From the NCBI GenBank assembly GCA_947383275.1, contig CANDCW010000005.1, positions 1 to 61,051 of the forward strand: a stretch of DNA of 61,051 bases, read 5' to 3'. This document shows positions 18,281-26,383 of this stretch, piece after piece. A program made the position numbers and the translations under genes. This DNA comes from an uncultured Bacillota bacterium (lineage in GTDB: Bacteria > Bacillota > Clostridia > Oscillospirales > Oscillospiraceae). Position 1 is the first letter of the stretch. Every line of letters begins with the position of its first letter. A model generated the notes under the pieces. The model searched no databases. It worked only from the letters and a program-made list of their open reading frames with translations, and had not been told where the DNA came from.

Positions 18281-19951
18281 TTATCTCTGCTCGTCCTGGA
18301 GCGCGTCGTAATCGGTCTCACCGGTTCGGACCTTGACCACATTCTCCACGTTGTAAACAAAAATCTTTCCGTCCCCCTGGCCGCCGGTGCGCAGGGCCTT
18401 CTGAGCCGCCGCCACCACCAGGGCGGGATCAATCTTAGACACAACAATGTCCACTTGTACCTTGGGGAAGAAGTTCATGCTCATCTCCACGCCACGGTAT
18501 TGGCCTGTCTTGCCCAGCTGCTCGCCGCAGCCCATCACGTTGGATACCGTCATGCCGGTAACTCCCAGAGCAGCCATGGTATCCCGAAGGACGGGGAACC
18601 GCTCCTCCTTGCAGATGATGGACACCCGGGTCAGCCGGTCGGCCCCGGTGTGGGTGGCCAGGTGGGGGGTCAGGGGCAGGGGCTCCAGGCCGGACACATC
18701 CACAGCCTTGGAAGTATTCTCACCCCCGATGGTGCCGGGATAGGAGGGCAGAAAGTCGGCATAGGCGGAGGTCAGGCCGTGCTCGGTGATGTCCAAGCCC
18801 ATAATTTCCTCCTCGGCGGAGGCCCGCAGGCCCACGGTGGCCTTGATGACCTGGAATACAACCGTCATCACTATAGCAGTGTACAAGGCGATGGAGGCGA
18901 AGCCCAGCAGCTGGATCCCCAGATGGGCGAAGCCGCCGCCGTAGAACAGGCCGCTTTCCGTATTGAACAGACCGTCGGCAATGGTGCCCCAGATGCCGTT
19001 GGCGCAGTGGACGCCCACCGCCCCCACCGGATCGTCGATGTGGAGCTTAAAGTCCAGAAACTCCACCACCACGTCCACCAGGATACCGGCCACCGCTCCG
19101 ATGACGAAAGCGCCCAGGGCGTCCACCGTAGCGCAGGGGGCGGTGATGGCCACCAGACCGGCCAGAGAGGCGTTGAGGCACATGGATACGTCGGGCTTGC
19201 CGCTCTTAACCCAGGTAAAGACCATACAACTCACCGTGGCCACGGCGGGAGCAATGGTGGTGTTGCCCAAGATCCAGGCCATCTGGGCGGCGTCAGAGGC
19301 TGCGGCCCCGTTGAAGCCGTACCAGCAGAACCAGAGAATGAAGCAGCCCAGGGCTCCCATAGTCAAGGAGTGGCCGGGGATGGCGTGGATCTGGATAGAG
19401 CCGTCCGCCCGCTTGGTGTACTTGCCGATACGGGGGCCCAGGACAATGGCCCCGATGAGGGCGGCGACGCCCCCTACCATGTGGATCACCGTGGAGCCGG
19501 CGAAGTCCACAAAGCCCAGCTGGGCCAGCCAGCCCTGGCCGTTCCACACCCAGCCCGCCTCAATGGGATAGACAACCGCGCTGATCACGGCAGAGTAGAT
19601 GCAGTAGGACAAAAATTTGGTCCGCTCCGCCATGGCCCCGGAAACGATGGTGGCGGCAGTGGCGCAGAACACCAGCTGGAAAAAGAAGTTGGACCAGTTG
19701 AAGGCGTAGAAGTCGGTAAACAGCTGGTACTCCGGCATCCCAATCAGGCCGAAGAAGTAGTGTTCGCTGTTCATGATTCCGTAGCCCAGAAGCATAAAGA
19801 CCACCGTGCCGATGCAGAAGTCCATTAGGTTCTTCATAATGATGTTGCCCGCGTTTTTGGCCCGGGTAAAGCCGGTCTCCACCATGGCGAAGCCACACTG
19901 CATGAAAAATACCAGCACAGCTCCCACCAGATACCATACGGACATGTCCAT
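18281..19951 (-). CDS. amt: Ammonium transporter fused to a PII regulatory domain
   Basis: A 556-residue protein from ATG 19951 (GAAAGGGGA upstream). Residues 1 to about 405 form an Amt channel of eleven helices with the signature GFTRAKNAGNIIMKN, AGSTVIHMVGG and conserved pore histidines, ending in the usual GLDITEHG tail. After a linker of about 45 residues, the last 105 residues are a PII/GlnK fold (LTRVSIICKEERFPVLRDTM; GQYRGVEMSMNFFPKVQVDI). The tyrosine of the YRG motif is present but the T-loop looks shortened. Free GlnK normally plugs Amt; here the regulator is tethered. It heads the operon with gltBD and sits behind a strong promoter and a terminator-type leader. Confidence 0.95.
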   Translation of the reverse strand: MDMSVWYLVGAVLVFFMQCGFAMVETGFTRAKNAGNIIMKNLMDFCIGTVVFMLLGYGIMNSEHYFFGLIGMPEYQLFTDFYAFNWSNFFFQLVFCATAATIVSGAMAERTKFLSYCIYSAVISAVVYPIEAGWVWNGQGWLAQLGFVDFAGSTVIHMVGGVAALIGAIVLGPRIGKYTKRADGSIQIHAIPGHSLTMGALGCFILWFCWYGFNGAAASDAAQMAWILGNTTIAPAVATVSCMVFTWVKSGKPDVSMCLNASLAGLVAITAPCATVDALGAFVIGAVAGILVDVVVEFLDFKLHIDDPVGAVGVHCANGIWGTIADGLFNTESGLFYGGGFAHLGIQLLGFASIALYTAIVMTVVFQVIKATVGLRASAEEEIMGLDITEHGLTSAYADFLPSYPGTIGGENTSKAVDVSGLEPLPLTPHLATHTGADRLTRVSIICKEERFPVLRDTMAALGVTGMTVSNVMGCGEQLGKTGQYRGVEMSMNFFPKVQVDIVVSKIDPALVVAAAQKALRTGGQGDGKIFVYNVENVVKVRTGETDYDALQDEQR

Positions 19952-19972
19952 AACAATTTCCCCTTTCTCAAA

Positions 19973-20040
19973 CACACAAAAAATAAGGCAAGGGCAGAGG
20001 CGTCCACGAAAATCCGCGTTCAGGACGCCTTTGCCCTTGC
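19973..20040 (-). promoter_or_regulatory. Terminator-type leader (candidate attenuator) of the amt-gltBD operon
   Basis: The transcript would begin almost at GCAAGGGCAAAGGCGTCC (20040-20023), which pairs over 18 bp with GGACGCCTCTGCCCTTGC (20005-19988), followed by CTTATTTTTTG. The alternative small hairpin GGGC-AAAGGC-GTCC has a six-base loop with A at 1 and G at 4, the loop rule of ANTAR-protein targets. The same 5' sequence starts the purF transcript (21718-21664). No ANTAR gene is in the window. Confidence 0.75.
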
Positions 20041-20049
20041 GATGGGAAA

Positions 20050-20078
20050 ATAATAGCATATTCAAATGTAGCCGTCAA
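20050..20078 (-). promoter_or_regulatory. Promoter of amt-gltBD
   Basis: Minus strand TTGACG (20078-20073), 17-base spacer, TATTAT (20055-20050), ending about 10 bases before the leader hairpin. Confidence 0.85.
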
Positions 20079-20175
20079 CCAGCAAATTAAATAAGAATAA
20101 GCGGGTGATTATGAATTATTTTTAACTCCAACTTGCAAATCAATGGCGCCATTTCATTTTGCGGCGCCGATCGCT

Positions 20176-21618
20176 TTAGTTAAGAACCATCCGCTGCTTC
20201 TCCTGCCGCTCTGACAGCTTGCACTCAAAGCGGTCCTTTCTGGTATCTGTGGGGATCGGAGTAGGATAGCGGCCAGTGAAACAGGCGTTGCAGCAATGTT
20301 CCTTTCCAATTAACGCCCCCAGCTGTTCCACCGGCAGATACCCCAAAGAATCCGCCCCGGTGATCCGGGCAATCTCATCCACGCTGTGGTGGCAGGCAAT
20401 CAGGTTTTCTTGGGAGTCGATATCAGTGCCATAGTAGCAGGGATTTCGGAACGGAGGCGCGGATATTCTAAGATGGATCTCACTGGCCCCCGCCTCCCGC
20501 AGCAGGTTCACAATCCGTCCGCTGGTGGTTCCCCGCACGATGGAGTCGTCCACCAGCACCACACGTTTGCCCGCTACGCTGTCTCGGATGGCGCTGAGCT
20601 TAATCTTCACCTGATCCAGCCGGTGGTCCTGGCCAGGGGCGATAAAGGTTCGTCCGATGTATTTGTTTTTGATAAGGCCAATGCCATAGGGAATGCCGGA
20701 GGCCCGGCTGTACCCCAAGGCCGCATCCAAACCGGAGTCGGGCACCCCCACCACCACATCTGCTTGGACCGGGTGGGTCCGGGCCAGAATTTCCCCGGCC
20801 CGCAGACGGGCTGCGTGAACGGACACCCCGTCGATCACCGAATCCGGGCGGGCAAAGTAGATATATTCAAAGATGCAGGGGGCAGGCTCCGCTTTTTCAC
20901 AGTGCTCCCGGCGGGACACGACGCCATCCCTGGAAAACACTAAAATCTCACCCGGCTCCAGATCCCGGATAAACTCCGCCCCCACAGCGGTCAGGGCACA
21001 GCTCTCGGACGCTGCCACCCAGGTTCCATCCTCCATTTTCCCATAGCACAGCGGCCGGAAGCCATGGGGATCCCGGGCGCAAATCAGCTTTTGAGGAGAC
21101 ATGAGCACCAGGGAGTAGGCCCCCTCCAGTTTCCCCATAGCAGCGCTGAGGGCATCCTCGATCGAGGGAGCGGAAAGCCGCTCCTTTGTGACAATGTAGG
21201 CAATGATCTCGGTGTCGCTGGTCGTGTGGAAAATGGCTCCTGACAGCTCCAGCTGGTCTCGGAGCTGGGCCGCATTGCTGAGGTTGCCGTTGTGGGCCAG
21301 GGCCATACGCCCCTTCTGGTGGTTGACCTCAATGGGCTGGCAGTTGCTCCGGACCGAGGCCCCAGTGGTTCCGTAGCGGGTGTGGCCCACCGCCATGGTC
21401 CCTTGGGGCAGTTTGGCCAGTTCCTCCCTGGAAAACACCTCCCCCACCAGTCCCAGATCCTTGCGGGAGGCAAACACCCCATCGTCGTTGACCACAATGC
21501 CGCAGCTCTCCTGCCCCCGGTGCTGAAGGGCGTACAGACCGTAGTAGGCCAGCCGGCCCACGTCCACAGGCCGGGGGCTGATTACGCCAAAGACGCCGCA
21601 CTCCTCATGAATACTCAC
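20176..21618 (-). CDS. purF: Amidophosphoribosyltransferase
   Basis: A 480-residue enzyme for the first step of purine synthesis: glutamine plus PRPP to phosphoribosylamine. The start is GTG 21618 with GGAGGT upstream. Cys7 (HEECGVFGV) is the glutaminase nucleophile after a short propeptide. The class II glutaminase domain covers about 7-235 (LQHRGQESCGI, GHTRYGTTG, AHNGNLSN). The phosphoribosyltransferase domain has VVLVDDSIVRGTTS. Cysteines in APCIFEYIYF, FRNPCYYG and CCNACFTG fit the oxygen-sensitive 4Fe-4S type of Bacillus. It is isolated from other pur genes and shares its leader type with amt, so nitrogen or glutamine control is a reasonable inference. Confidence 0.97.
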   Translation of the reverse strand: MSIHEECGVFGVISPRPVDVGRLAYYGLYALQHRGQESCGIVVNDDGVFASRKDLGLVGEVFSREELAKLPQGTMAVGHTRYGTTGASVRSNCQPIEVNHQKGRMALAHNGNLSNAAQLRDQLELSGAIFHTTSDTEIIAYIVTKERLSAPSIEDALSAAMGKLEGAYSLVLMSPQKLICARDPHGFRPLCYGKMEDGTWVAASESCALTAVGAEFIRDLEPGEILVFSRDGVVSRREHCEKAEPAPCIFEYIYFARPDSVIDGVSVHAARLRAGEILARTHPVQADVVVGVPDSGLDAALGYSRASGIPYGIGLIKNKYIGRTFIAPGQDHRLDQVKIKLSAIRDSVAGKRVVLVDDSIVRGTTSGRIVNLLREAGASEIHLRISAPPFRNPCYYGTDIDSQENLIACHHSVDEIARITGADSLGYLPVEQLGALIGKEHCCNACFTGRYPTPIPTDTRKDRFECKLSERQEKQRMVLN

Positions 21619-21663
21619 AATGATACCTCCATATCCGCCTTGATTTTCAAATTTTCTTCTTTT

Positions 21664-21718
21664 CCGAAAAAAGGCAGAAGCGTCCTTGAGAAATTCTCAA
21701 AGACGCCTTTGCCCTTGG
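21664..21718 (-). promoter_or_regulatory. Terminator-type leader of purF, sister of the amt leader
   Basis: The minus strand begins CCAAGGGCAAAGGCGTC (21718-21702), then an inner stem TTGAGA/TCTCAA, then GACGCTTCTGCC and TTTTTTC. The first 16 bases are the same as in the amt leader, although the inner loop sequence differs. The same A1/G4 hexaloop (AAAGGC) is present. Confidence 0.75.
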
Positions 21719-21724
21719 CTTTAA

Positions 21725-21753
21725 ATTTTAACCTGCGGGGAGCGGCTTGTCAA
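21725..21753 (-). promoter_or_regulatory. Promoter of purF
   Basis: Minus strand TTGACA (21753-21748), 17-base spacer, TAAAAT (21730-21725). It begins only four bases past the stop codon of the upstream acetyltransferase gene. Confidence 0.9.
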
Positions 21754-21756
21754 CTA

Positions 21757-22302
21757 TTATTTTGACCCCTCAGGCTGCTCCACCGGGTACTCATACAACA
21801 GAAAGTCCGCCAGGCCGACGCTCTCATAGAAAATCTTCTTCGTACAGATATACTGAAAGCCTGCCCGCTTGTATAAACGGTGGGCAGGTTCGTTTACATC
21901 CAAAACATCCAGCCGCAGGGCCTTCCACCCCTTTTCCCGGGCCAGGGCCTCGGCGCCCCGGATCATCTGCAAGGCCAGCCCGCGCCTGGGGCAGGCCGGG
22001 GAAACGCCCAGGGTGTGGATCACCGCCGTCTCGCTGTCCGCCGCCTCCACCCGCCAAGGCGCGCCGCCATAGGATTGATCCGTCCCCTGTTTAACAATCA
22101 TTCCCGCCGCCAGCCGGCCCTCCAGCTCGCCTACATACATTGTCCCGGCTTGAATCGCCCTTTGAAAGTCCTTTTCGGTAGGGTACACGCCCTTCCTCCA
22201 GCCCATGTTTCCGGTCTGAGCCTGAAAGCGCTCAATCACTCCGTCGTAGAGTGTAATAAGGGCGGGCAAATCCTCTGGGGCCGCCTGACGTATCTGAAGC
22301 AT
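21757..22302 (-). CDS. GNAT family N-acetyltransferase
   Basis: 181 residues from ATG 22302 (AAGGAGGAGAGGTAC upstream). The opening MLQIRQAAPEDLPALITLYD and the acetyl-CoA loop region TLGVSPACPRRGLALQMIRG, followed by GWKALRLDVLDVNEPAHRLY and KRAGF, are typical of GNAT enzymes. The P-loop here is R-R-G-L-A. The substrate is unknown. The gene follows the hbd terminator in the same direction and ends against the purF promoter. Confidence 0.85.
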   Translation of the reverse strand: MLQIRQAAPEDLPALITLYDGVIERFQAQTGNMGWRKGVYPTEKDFQRAIQAGTMYVGELEGRLAAGMIVKQGTDQSYGGAPWRVEAADSETAVIHTLGVSPACPRRGLALQMIRGAEALAREKGWKALRLDVLDVNEPAHRLYKRAGFQYICTKKIFYESVGLADFLLYEYPVEQPEGSK

Positions 22303-22350
22303 GTACCTCTCCTCCTTGTAATAATATGAAAGCATTATATCGTACCGTAG

Positions 22351-22385
22351 AAAAAAATCAAGGACCGCCCAAGGGCGGCCCTTGA
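22351..22385 (-). terminator. Terminator of hbd
   Basis: Minus strand TCAAGGGCCGCCC, loop TTG, GGGCGGTCCTTGA, then TTTTTTT. A strong intrinsic terminator directly after the hbd stop codon. Confidence 0.95.
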
Positions 22386-22393
22386 CAATATGT

Positions 22394-23299
22394 TTACCGC
22401 GCCACGCTCTGGAAGTGGGTAAGAACCGGATTGACCCCCGCTTTCTTGCCGTTTTCATAGATATAGAAGCCCGCGCCGCTCTTGCGGCCCAGGAAGCCGG
22501 ATACCACCAGCTTACGCAGCAGCAGGGAAGGCGCATACTTGGCGCCGATTTCCTTGTCCATAACGGTCATCACGTTGAGCAGGATGTCCAGCCCAATCAT
22601 ATCGGCCAGCTCCAGGGGGCCCATAGGGTGGTTGCAGCCCAGCTTCATGCCGTTGTCCACTTCCTCCACAGAGCCAATGTAGGAGCCCACAATGACGCAC
22701 GCCTCGTTGAGCATGGGCAGCAGGGCCCGGTTGACAATAAAGCCCGGCTTGTCGTCGGCCTGGATAATGGTCTTGCCCATCTTCTCCGCCACGGCTTTGA
22801 CCGCGTCCAGCACATCCTGGGTGGTAAGCAGGCCGAAAATGACCTCGCACAGCTTCATCCGGGGCACGGGGGAGAAGAAGTGCATCCCTACCACCTGAGA
22901 GGGCCGCTTGGTGGCGGAGGCCAGGGCCGTGAGAGAGATGGATGAGGTATTGGAGGCAAAAATGGTATGGGGTGGGCAGATATCCTCCAGGGAGGCAAAT
23001 ACAGCCTGCTTGGCCGTCAGCTCCTCAATGATGGCCTCAATGACCAAGCCGGCGTTTTTAGCGCCCTCCAAGGTGGTATCAAAGCTCAGGCGGGCCAAGG
23101 CGTCGTCCCGGTCTCCGGCGGTCATGCGGCCCTTCTCCACATCCCGGTTCAGCGCCTTTTCAATCCCGGCCTTGGCCCGGTCCAGGGCCTCCTGGCGCTG
23201 GTCATTGATGGTGACATTGTAGCCACTGGCAATGGCGTTCTGGGCGATACCGCTGCCCATCAGGCCGGCGCCCACCACAAAAATGTTCTGAATAGCCAT
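22394..23299 (-). CDS. hbd: 3-hydroxyacyl-CoA (3-hydroxybutyryl-CoA) dehydrogenase
   Basis: A 301-residue NAD-dependent dehydrogenase that reduces acetoacetyl-CoA to 3-hydroxybutyryl-CoA in butyrate formation or oxidises hydroxyacyl-CoA in beta-oxidation. The Rossmann motif is FVVGAGLMGSGIAQ at 7-20. FASNTSSISLTAL and GMHFFSPVPRMKLCEV carry the catalytic histidine. The C-terminal dimerisation domain has KPGFIVNRALLPMLNEA and the closing FLGRKSGAGFYIYENGKK. It is monocistronic; thiolase, crotonase and butyryl-CoA dehydrogenase genes are not in the window, so its pathway is inferred from the family. It is about 20 residues longer than most clostridial Hbd proteins, at the C-terminus. Confidence 0.93.
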   Translation of the reverse strand: MAIQNIFVVGAGLMGSGIAQNAIASGYNVTINDQRQEALDRAKAGIEKALNRDVEKGRMTAGDRDDALARLSFDTTLEGAKNAGLVIEAIIEELTAKQAVFASLEDICPPHTIFASNTSSISLTALASATKRPSQVVGMHFFSPVPRMKLCEVIFGLLTTQDVLDAVKAVAEKMGKTIIQADDKPGFIVNRALLPMLNEACVIVGSYIGSVEEVDNGMKLGCNHPMGPLELADMIGLDILLNVMTVMDKEIGAKYAPSLLLRKLVVSGFLGRKSGAGFYIYENGKKAGVNPVLTHFQSVAR

Positions 23300-23506
23300 T
23301 CGATTCTACTCCTTTTCATTCCTTTTTCTCCCACCCTTCCAGCTGCGAGAGATGAACTGCGCCTATCATAGCACATCAACCGGGGCAGGTCTCCGCATAA
23401 ATGGCCTTAAAATCTGCAAATATTGACCTAAAATCTGCCGGCAGAGGCTGGGCAATTTTGGCCATTACAGACATGCTCTGAAACGATTGGCATTGTTTTT
23501 TAAGGG

Positions 23507-24010
23507 CTAGTAGCTGTTCAAAGCTGCGGAGCCGTCGTCCCTGCCCTTCTCAATGGCGCGCACCACGGCGTAGTAGCCGTACTCCTTGTTCACCTGAACG
23601 TAGAACCGTTCCCCCGCCTTCTTCCCCAGCAAAGCGGAGCCCATGGGGCTCTCCTTGCTGATGAGCCCGTGAAGCACATCCTGACGGACGGTGGTAACCA
23701 CCTGCCAGGTCTCCTCCTCATCGTCGTCCTCCAGATAGACCGTCACCTTATCATATAGGCCCACCTCGTCATCAGCGGAGCGGTCGTCGTAGACCCGCGC
23801 GGTTTTCAGCATGTTCTCCAGATAGCGGATACGGCTCTCGTTTTTGTTCTTCTCCTGCTTGGCGGCCTTGTACTCAAAATTCTCGCTCAGGTCGCCAAAA
23901 CCCCGGGCCACCTTCACCTCCTCCAGCAGCTTGGGCCGGAGGGTGATGCGCCGGTAGTCCAGCTCCTCCCGCATCTTTTTTATATCAGTTTTGGTTAATT
24001 CGTCATGCAT
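23507..24010 (-). CDS. greA: Transcription elongation factor GreA/GreB family
   Basis: 167 residues. An N-terminal coiled coil (about 1-80, with LPKLLEEV-like heptads and the acidic tip ARGFGDLSENFEYKAAKQEK) is followed by a C-terminal FKBP-like domain ending KEYGYYAVVRAIEK. Gre proteins enter the RNA polymerase secondary channel and trigger cleavage of backtracked RNA. The loop DDDDEEETWQ is a more acidic stretch than in ordinary GreA. It starts three bases after the ahcY stop codon, so it is translated from the same message. Confidence 0.9.
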   Translation of the reverse strand: MHDELTKTDIKKMREELDYRRITLRPKLLEEVKVARGFGDLSENFEYKAAKQEKNKNESRIRYLENMLKTARVYDDRSADDEVGLYDKVTVYLEDDDEEETWQVVTTVRQDVLHGLISKESPMGSALLGKKAGERFYVQVNKEYGYYAVVRAIEKGRDDGSAALNSY

Positions 24011-24013
24011 GGC

Positions 24014-25258
24014 TCAGGCTTCCCACCCCGCTAAATAGGCTTTCTGGTCCTCGGTTAAGGTGTCGATGGACAACCCCATAGCGGCCAGCTTCACCCGGGC
24101 GATCTGATCGTCAATCTCATCGGGGACAATATAGACCTTCTTCTCCAGGCCCTCCCGGTGCTTGGCCAGCCACTCCAGAGACAGGGCCTGCACGGCGAAG
24201 GACATGTCCATAATCTCCGCCGGGTGCCCGTTTCCTCCGGCCAGGTTGACCAGACGGCCCTCGGCCAACACATTGAGGATACGGCCGTCCGGCAGGCGGA
24301 AGCCCTCGATATTCTGGCGGCGCGGGAGGGTCTCCGCTGCCATAGAGCGCAGGGCGGCTACATCCACCTCGCAGTCGAAGTGGCCGGAGTTGCACAGGAC
24401 GGCATTGTTCTTCATCCTATCAAAGTGCCGCTTCACAATCACGTCCTTGCAGCCGGTGGCGGTGACGAATATGTCTCCGATCTTCGCCGCCTCATCCATA
24501 GACATGACCCGGAAGTTCTCCATTGTGGCGTCCAAGGCCTTGAAGGGGTCCACCTCAGTGACTACCACGTTGGCCCCCATGCCCTTGGCCCGCATGGCAA
24601 TGCCCTTGCCGCACCAGCCGTAGCCTGCCACCACAACGGTCTTCCCCGCCACGATCAGGTTGGTGGTGTGCATGATGGCGTCCCAGGTGGACTGGCCCGT
24701 GCCGTACTTGTTGTCGTAGTAATGCTTGGCCTTGGCGTCGTTCACCGCCATCATGGGGCAGGGCAGGATACCCTCCCGCTCCCGGGCGTAGAGGCGGTGG
24801 ATGCCGGTGGTGGTCTCCTCACAGCCGCCAATGAGCCGTTCGCCGTACTGGGCGCACTTGCCGCCCAGCAGGTTAATCAGGTCGCCGCCATCGTCTACAA
24901 TGAGGTGGGGGCGGCACTTCAGGGTTTCCACCAGCAGATTTTCGTACTCCTCCATGTTTACCCCGTAGACGCCGTAAGTGTCCACGCCGGAATCGGCTAC
25001 AGCCGCAGCCACATCATCCTGGGTGGACAGGGGGTTACAGCCGGTGAGGTGGACCTCGGCCCCTCCCTCCCGGAGGACCAGCCCCAGATTGGCGGTCTTG
25101 GCCTCCAGATGGACGGACACGGCGATGGTCAGCCCGGCGAAGGGCTTCTCCCGGCGGAAGCGTTCCTCAATGCCGCTGAGGGCGGGCATGAAGTCCCGCA
25201 CCCACTGGATTTTTTGGTGCCCCGAGGGGGCCAGAGACATATCTTTGACGATACTCAT
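24014..25258 (-). CDS. ahcY: Adenosylhomocysteinase
   Basis: A 414-residue NAD-dependent enzyme that splits S-adenosylhomocysteine into adenosine and homocysteine. The substrate region has VSVHLEAKTANL, VDDGGDL and EETTTGIHRLY. The NAD fold carries VVVAGYGWCGKGIAMRAKG. CNSGHFDCEVD and LAGGNGHPAEIMDMSFAVQA near the end are family signatures. It lacks the insertion seen in many longer bacterial homologues and so resembles the short clostridial/archaeal form. It is followed at once by greA. In this setting it would recycle SAH from methyltransferases such as RsmA. Confidence 0.96.
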   Translation of the reverse strand: MSIVKDMSLAPSGHQKIQWVRDFMPALSGIEERFRREKPFAGLTIAVSVHLEAKTANLGLVLREGGAEVHLTGCNPLSTQDDVAAAVADSGVDTYGVYGVNMEEYENLLVETLKCRPHLIVDDGGDLINLLGGKCAQYGERLIGGCEETTTGIHRLYAREREGILPCPMMAVNDAKAKHYYDNKYGTGQSTWDAIMHTTNLIVAGKTVVVAGYGWCGKGIAMRAKGMGANVVVTEVDPFKALDATMENFRVMSMDEAAKIGDIFVTATGCKDVIVKRHFDRMKNNAVLCNSGHFDCEVDVAALRSMAAETLPRRQNIEGFRLPDGRILNVLAEGRLVNLAGGNGHPAEIMDMSFAVQALSLEWLAKHREGLEKKVYIVPDEIDDQIARVKLAAMGLSIDTLTEDQKAYLAGWEA

Positions 25259-25443
25259 AGTATTCCTCCCGATTCAATATCCTTTCTGTATTGGAAAATT
25301 GGTGTCGTCCTCATCTTATCATATTTTTTTCAGGAAGAAAAGTGGGGCGCCCAAATAAAATTTGTTTACACTTTGGACGTAGACTTTTCTCCAAAAAACG
25401 GTTAGAATGGAAGTTATGAATTTATCCAGAAGGAGGTTCGCTC

Positions 25444-26310
25444 ATGAGAACCCTTTCCCGCTGGCTGTCCCGTTTCAGCTACAACCACCCCAATTTGAGT
25501 GTAGAGGGCCTGATCCGTTACATCGTGGGGGGCAATCTGCTTGTCTTTATGCTGGATTTGTTCACCCACGGCGTCTCCACCGCCTTTTTGACCTTTGTCC
25601 CCGCCTATATTTTCCGGGGCCAGGTCTGGCGGCTGGTCACGTTTATCTTTGTTCCCATGAGCTTCAGCCCGCTGAATTTCATTTTGTCCACCGTCTTTTT
25701 CTACTTCATGGGCTCACGGCTGGAGAACGCCTGGGGCTCCGCCCGCTTCACCATCTACTACGGCCTGGGCGTGCTCCTGAACATTCTTGTGGGCCTGCTT
25801 TTGCCTTTCATCAATCCCATGTATCAGGCCGCCGTCACCGCCGATATGCAGTACCTCCACCTGGCCATGTTCTTCGCCTACGCCACCCTCTACCCCGATT
25901 TGCAGGTGCTGGCCGCATTTTTCATTCCCATCCGCATCAAATGGCTGGCCCTGCTGGATGCCGCCCTGTTTGTCTATCAGATCCTGGCCTATCTGTCCTA
26001 TGGGATGTTTGCCATGGCCCTGCTGCCCATTATCGCCATTTTCAACTACTTCATTTTCTTCTGGGACGACCTGATGGAGGCCATCCACCGGGGTGGTACA
26101 AGGGTCCGGCACCAGCGGTCGGCCCAGACCATCAACTTCAAAAAGGCCCAGAAGGATCTGCGGGAGCGGCGGGGCTACCTGCACAAATGCGCCGTCTGCG
26201 GCGTTACCGACCAGGACGACCCCAACATGGAGTTCCGCTACTGCTCCAAGTGCAACGGCTACTACTGCTACTGCGCCAACCACATCAACAACCACGCCCA
26301 CGTACAGTAA
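25444..26310 (+). CDS. Rhomboid-like membrane protein with C-terminal zinc ribbon
   Basis: 288 residues; AGAAGGAGG lies before the ATG. After a short polar start there are about six membrane helices. WRLVTFIFVPMSFSPLNFIL and MGSRLENAWGSARFTIYYGL match the second-helix/L1 region of rhomboids. The catalytic GxSG box and a matching histidine are not visible, so it is probably an inactive, rhomboid-like scaffold. The last 45 residues form a cysteine-rich module: CAVCGVTDQDDP, then YCSKCNGYYCYCANHINNH, a likely zinc site in the cytoplasm. Function unknown. Monocistronic, diverging from ahcY. Confidence 0.8.
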   Translation: MRTLSRWLSRFSYNHPNLSVEGLIRYIVGGNLLVFMLDLFTHGVSTAFLTFVPAYIFRGQVWRLVTFIFVPMSFSPLNFILSTVFFYFMGSRLENAWGSARFTIYYGLGVLLNILVGLLLPFINPMYQAAVTADMQYLHLAMFFAYATLYPDLQVLAAFFIPIRIKWLALLDAALFVYQILAYLSYGMFAMALLPIIAIFNYFIFFWDDLMEAIHRGGTRVRHQRSAQTINFKKAQKDLRERRGYLHKCAVCGVTDQDDPNMEFRYCSKCNGYYCYCANHINNHAHVQ

Positions 26311-26326
26311 AGTTATTTTCCTTTAC

Positions 26327-26366
26327 AAAAATCCCGTCTCATTCAAAGGGATGAGGCGGGATTTTT
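26327..26366. terminator. Bidirectional terminator
   Basis: AAAAATCCCGTCTCATTC and GATGAGGCGGGATTTTT pair with a small loop; A and T runs on both sides serve the convergent rhomboid-like and epimerase genes. Confidence 0.93.
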
Positions 26367-26383
26367 GCCGCATGATTGCCCGT

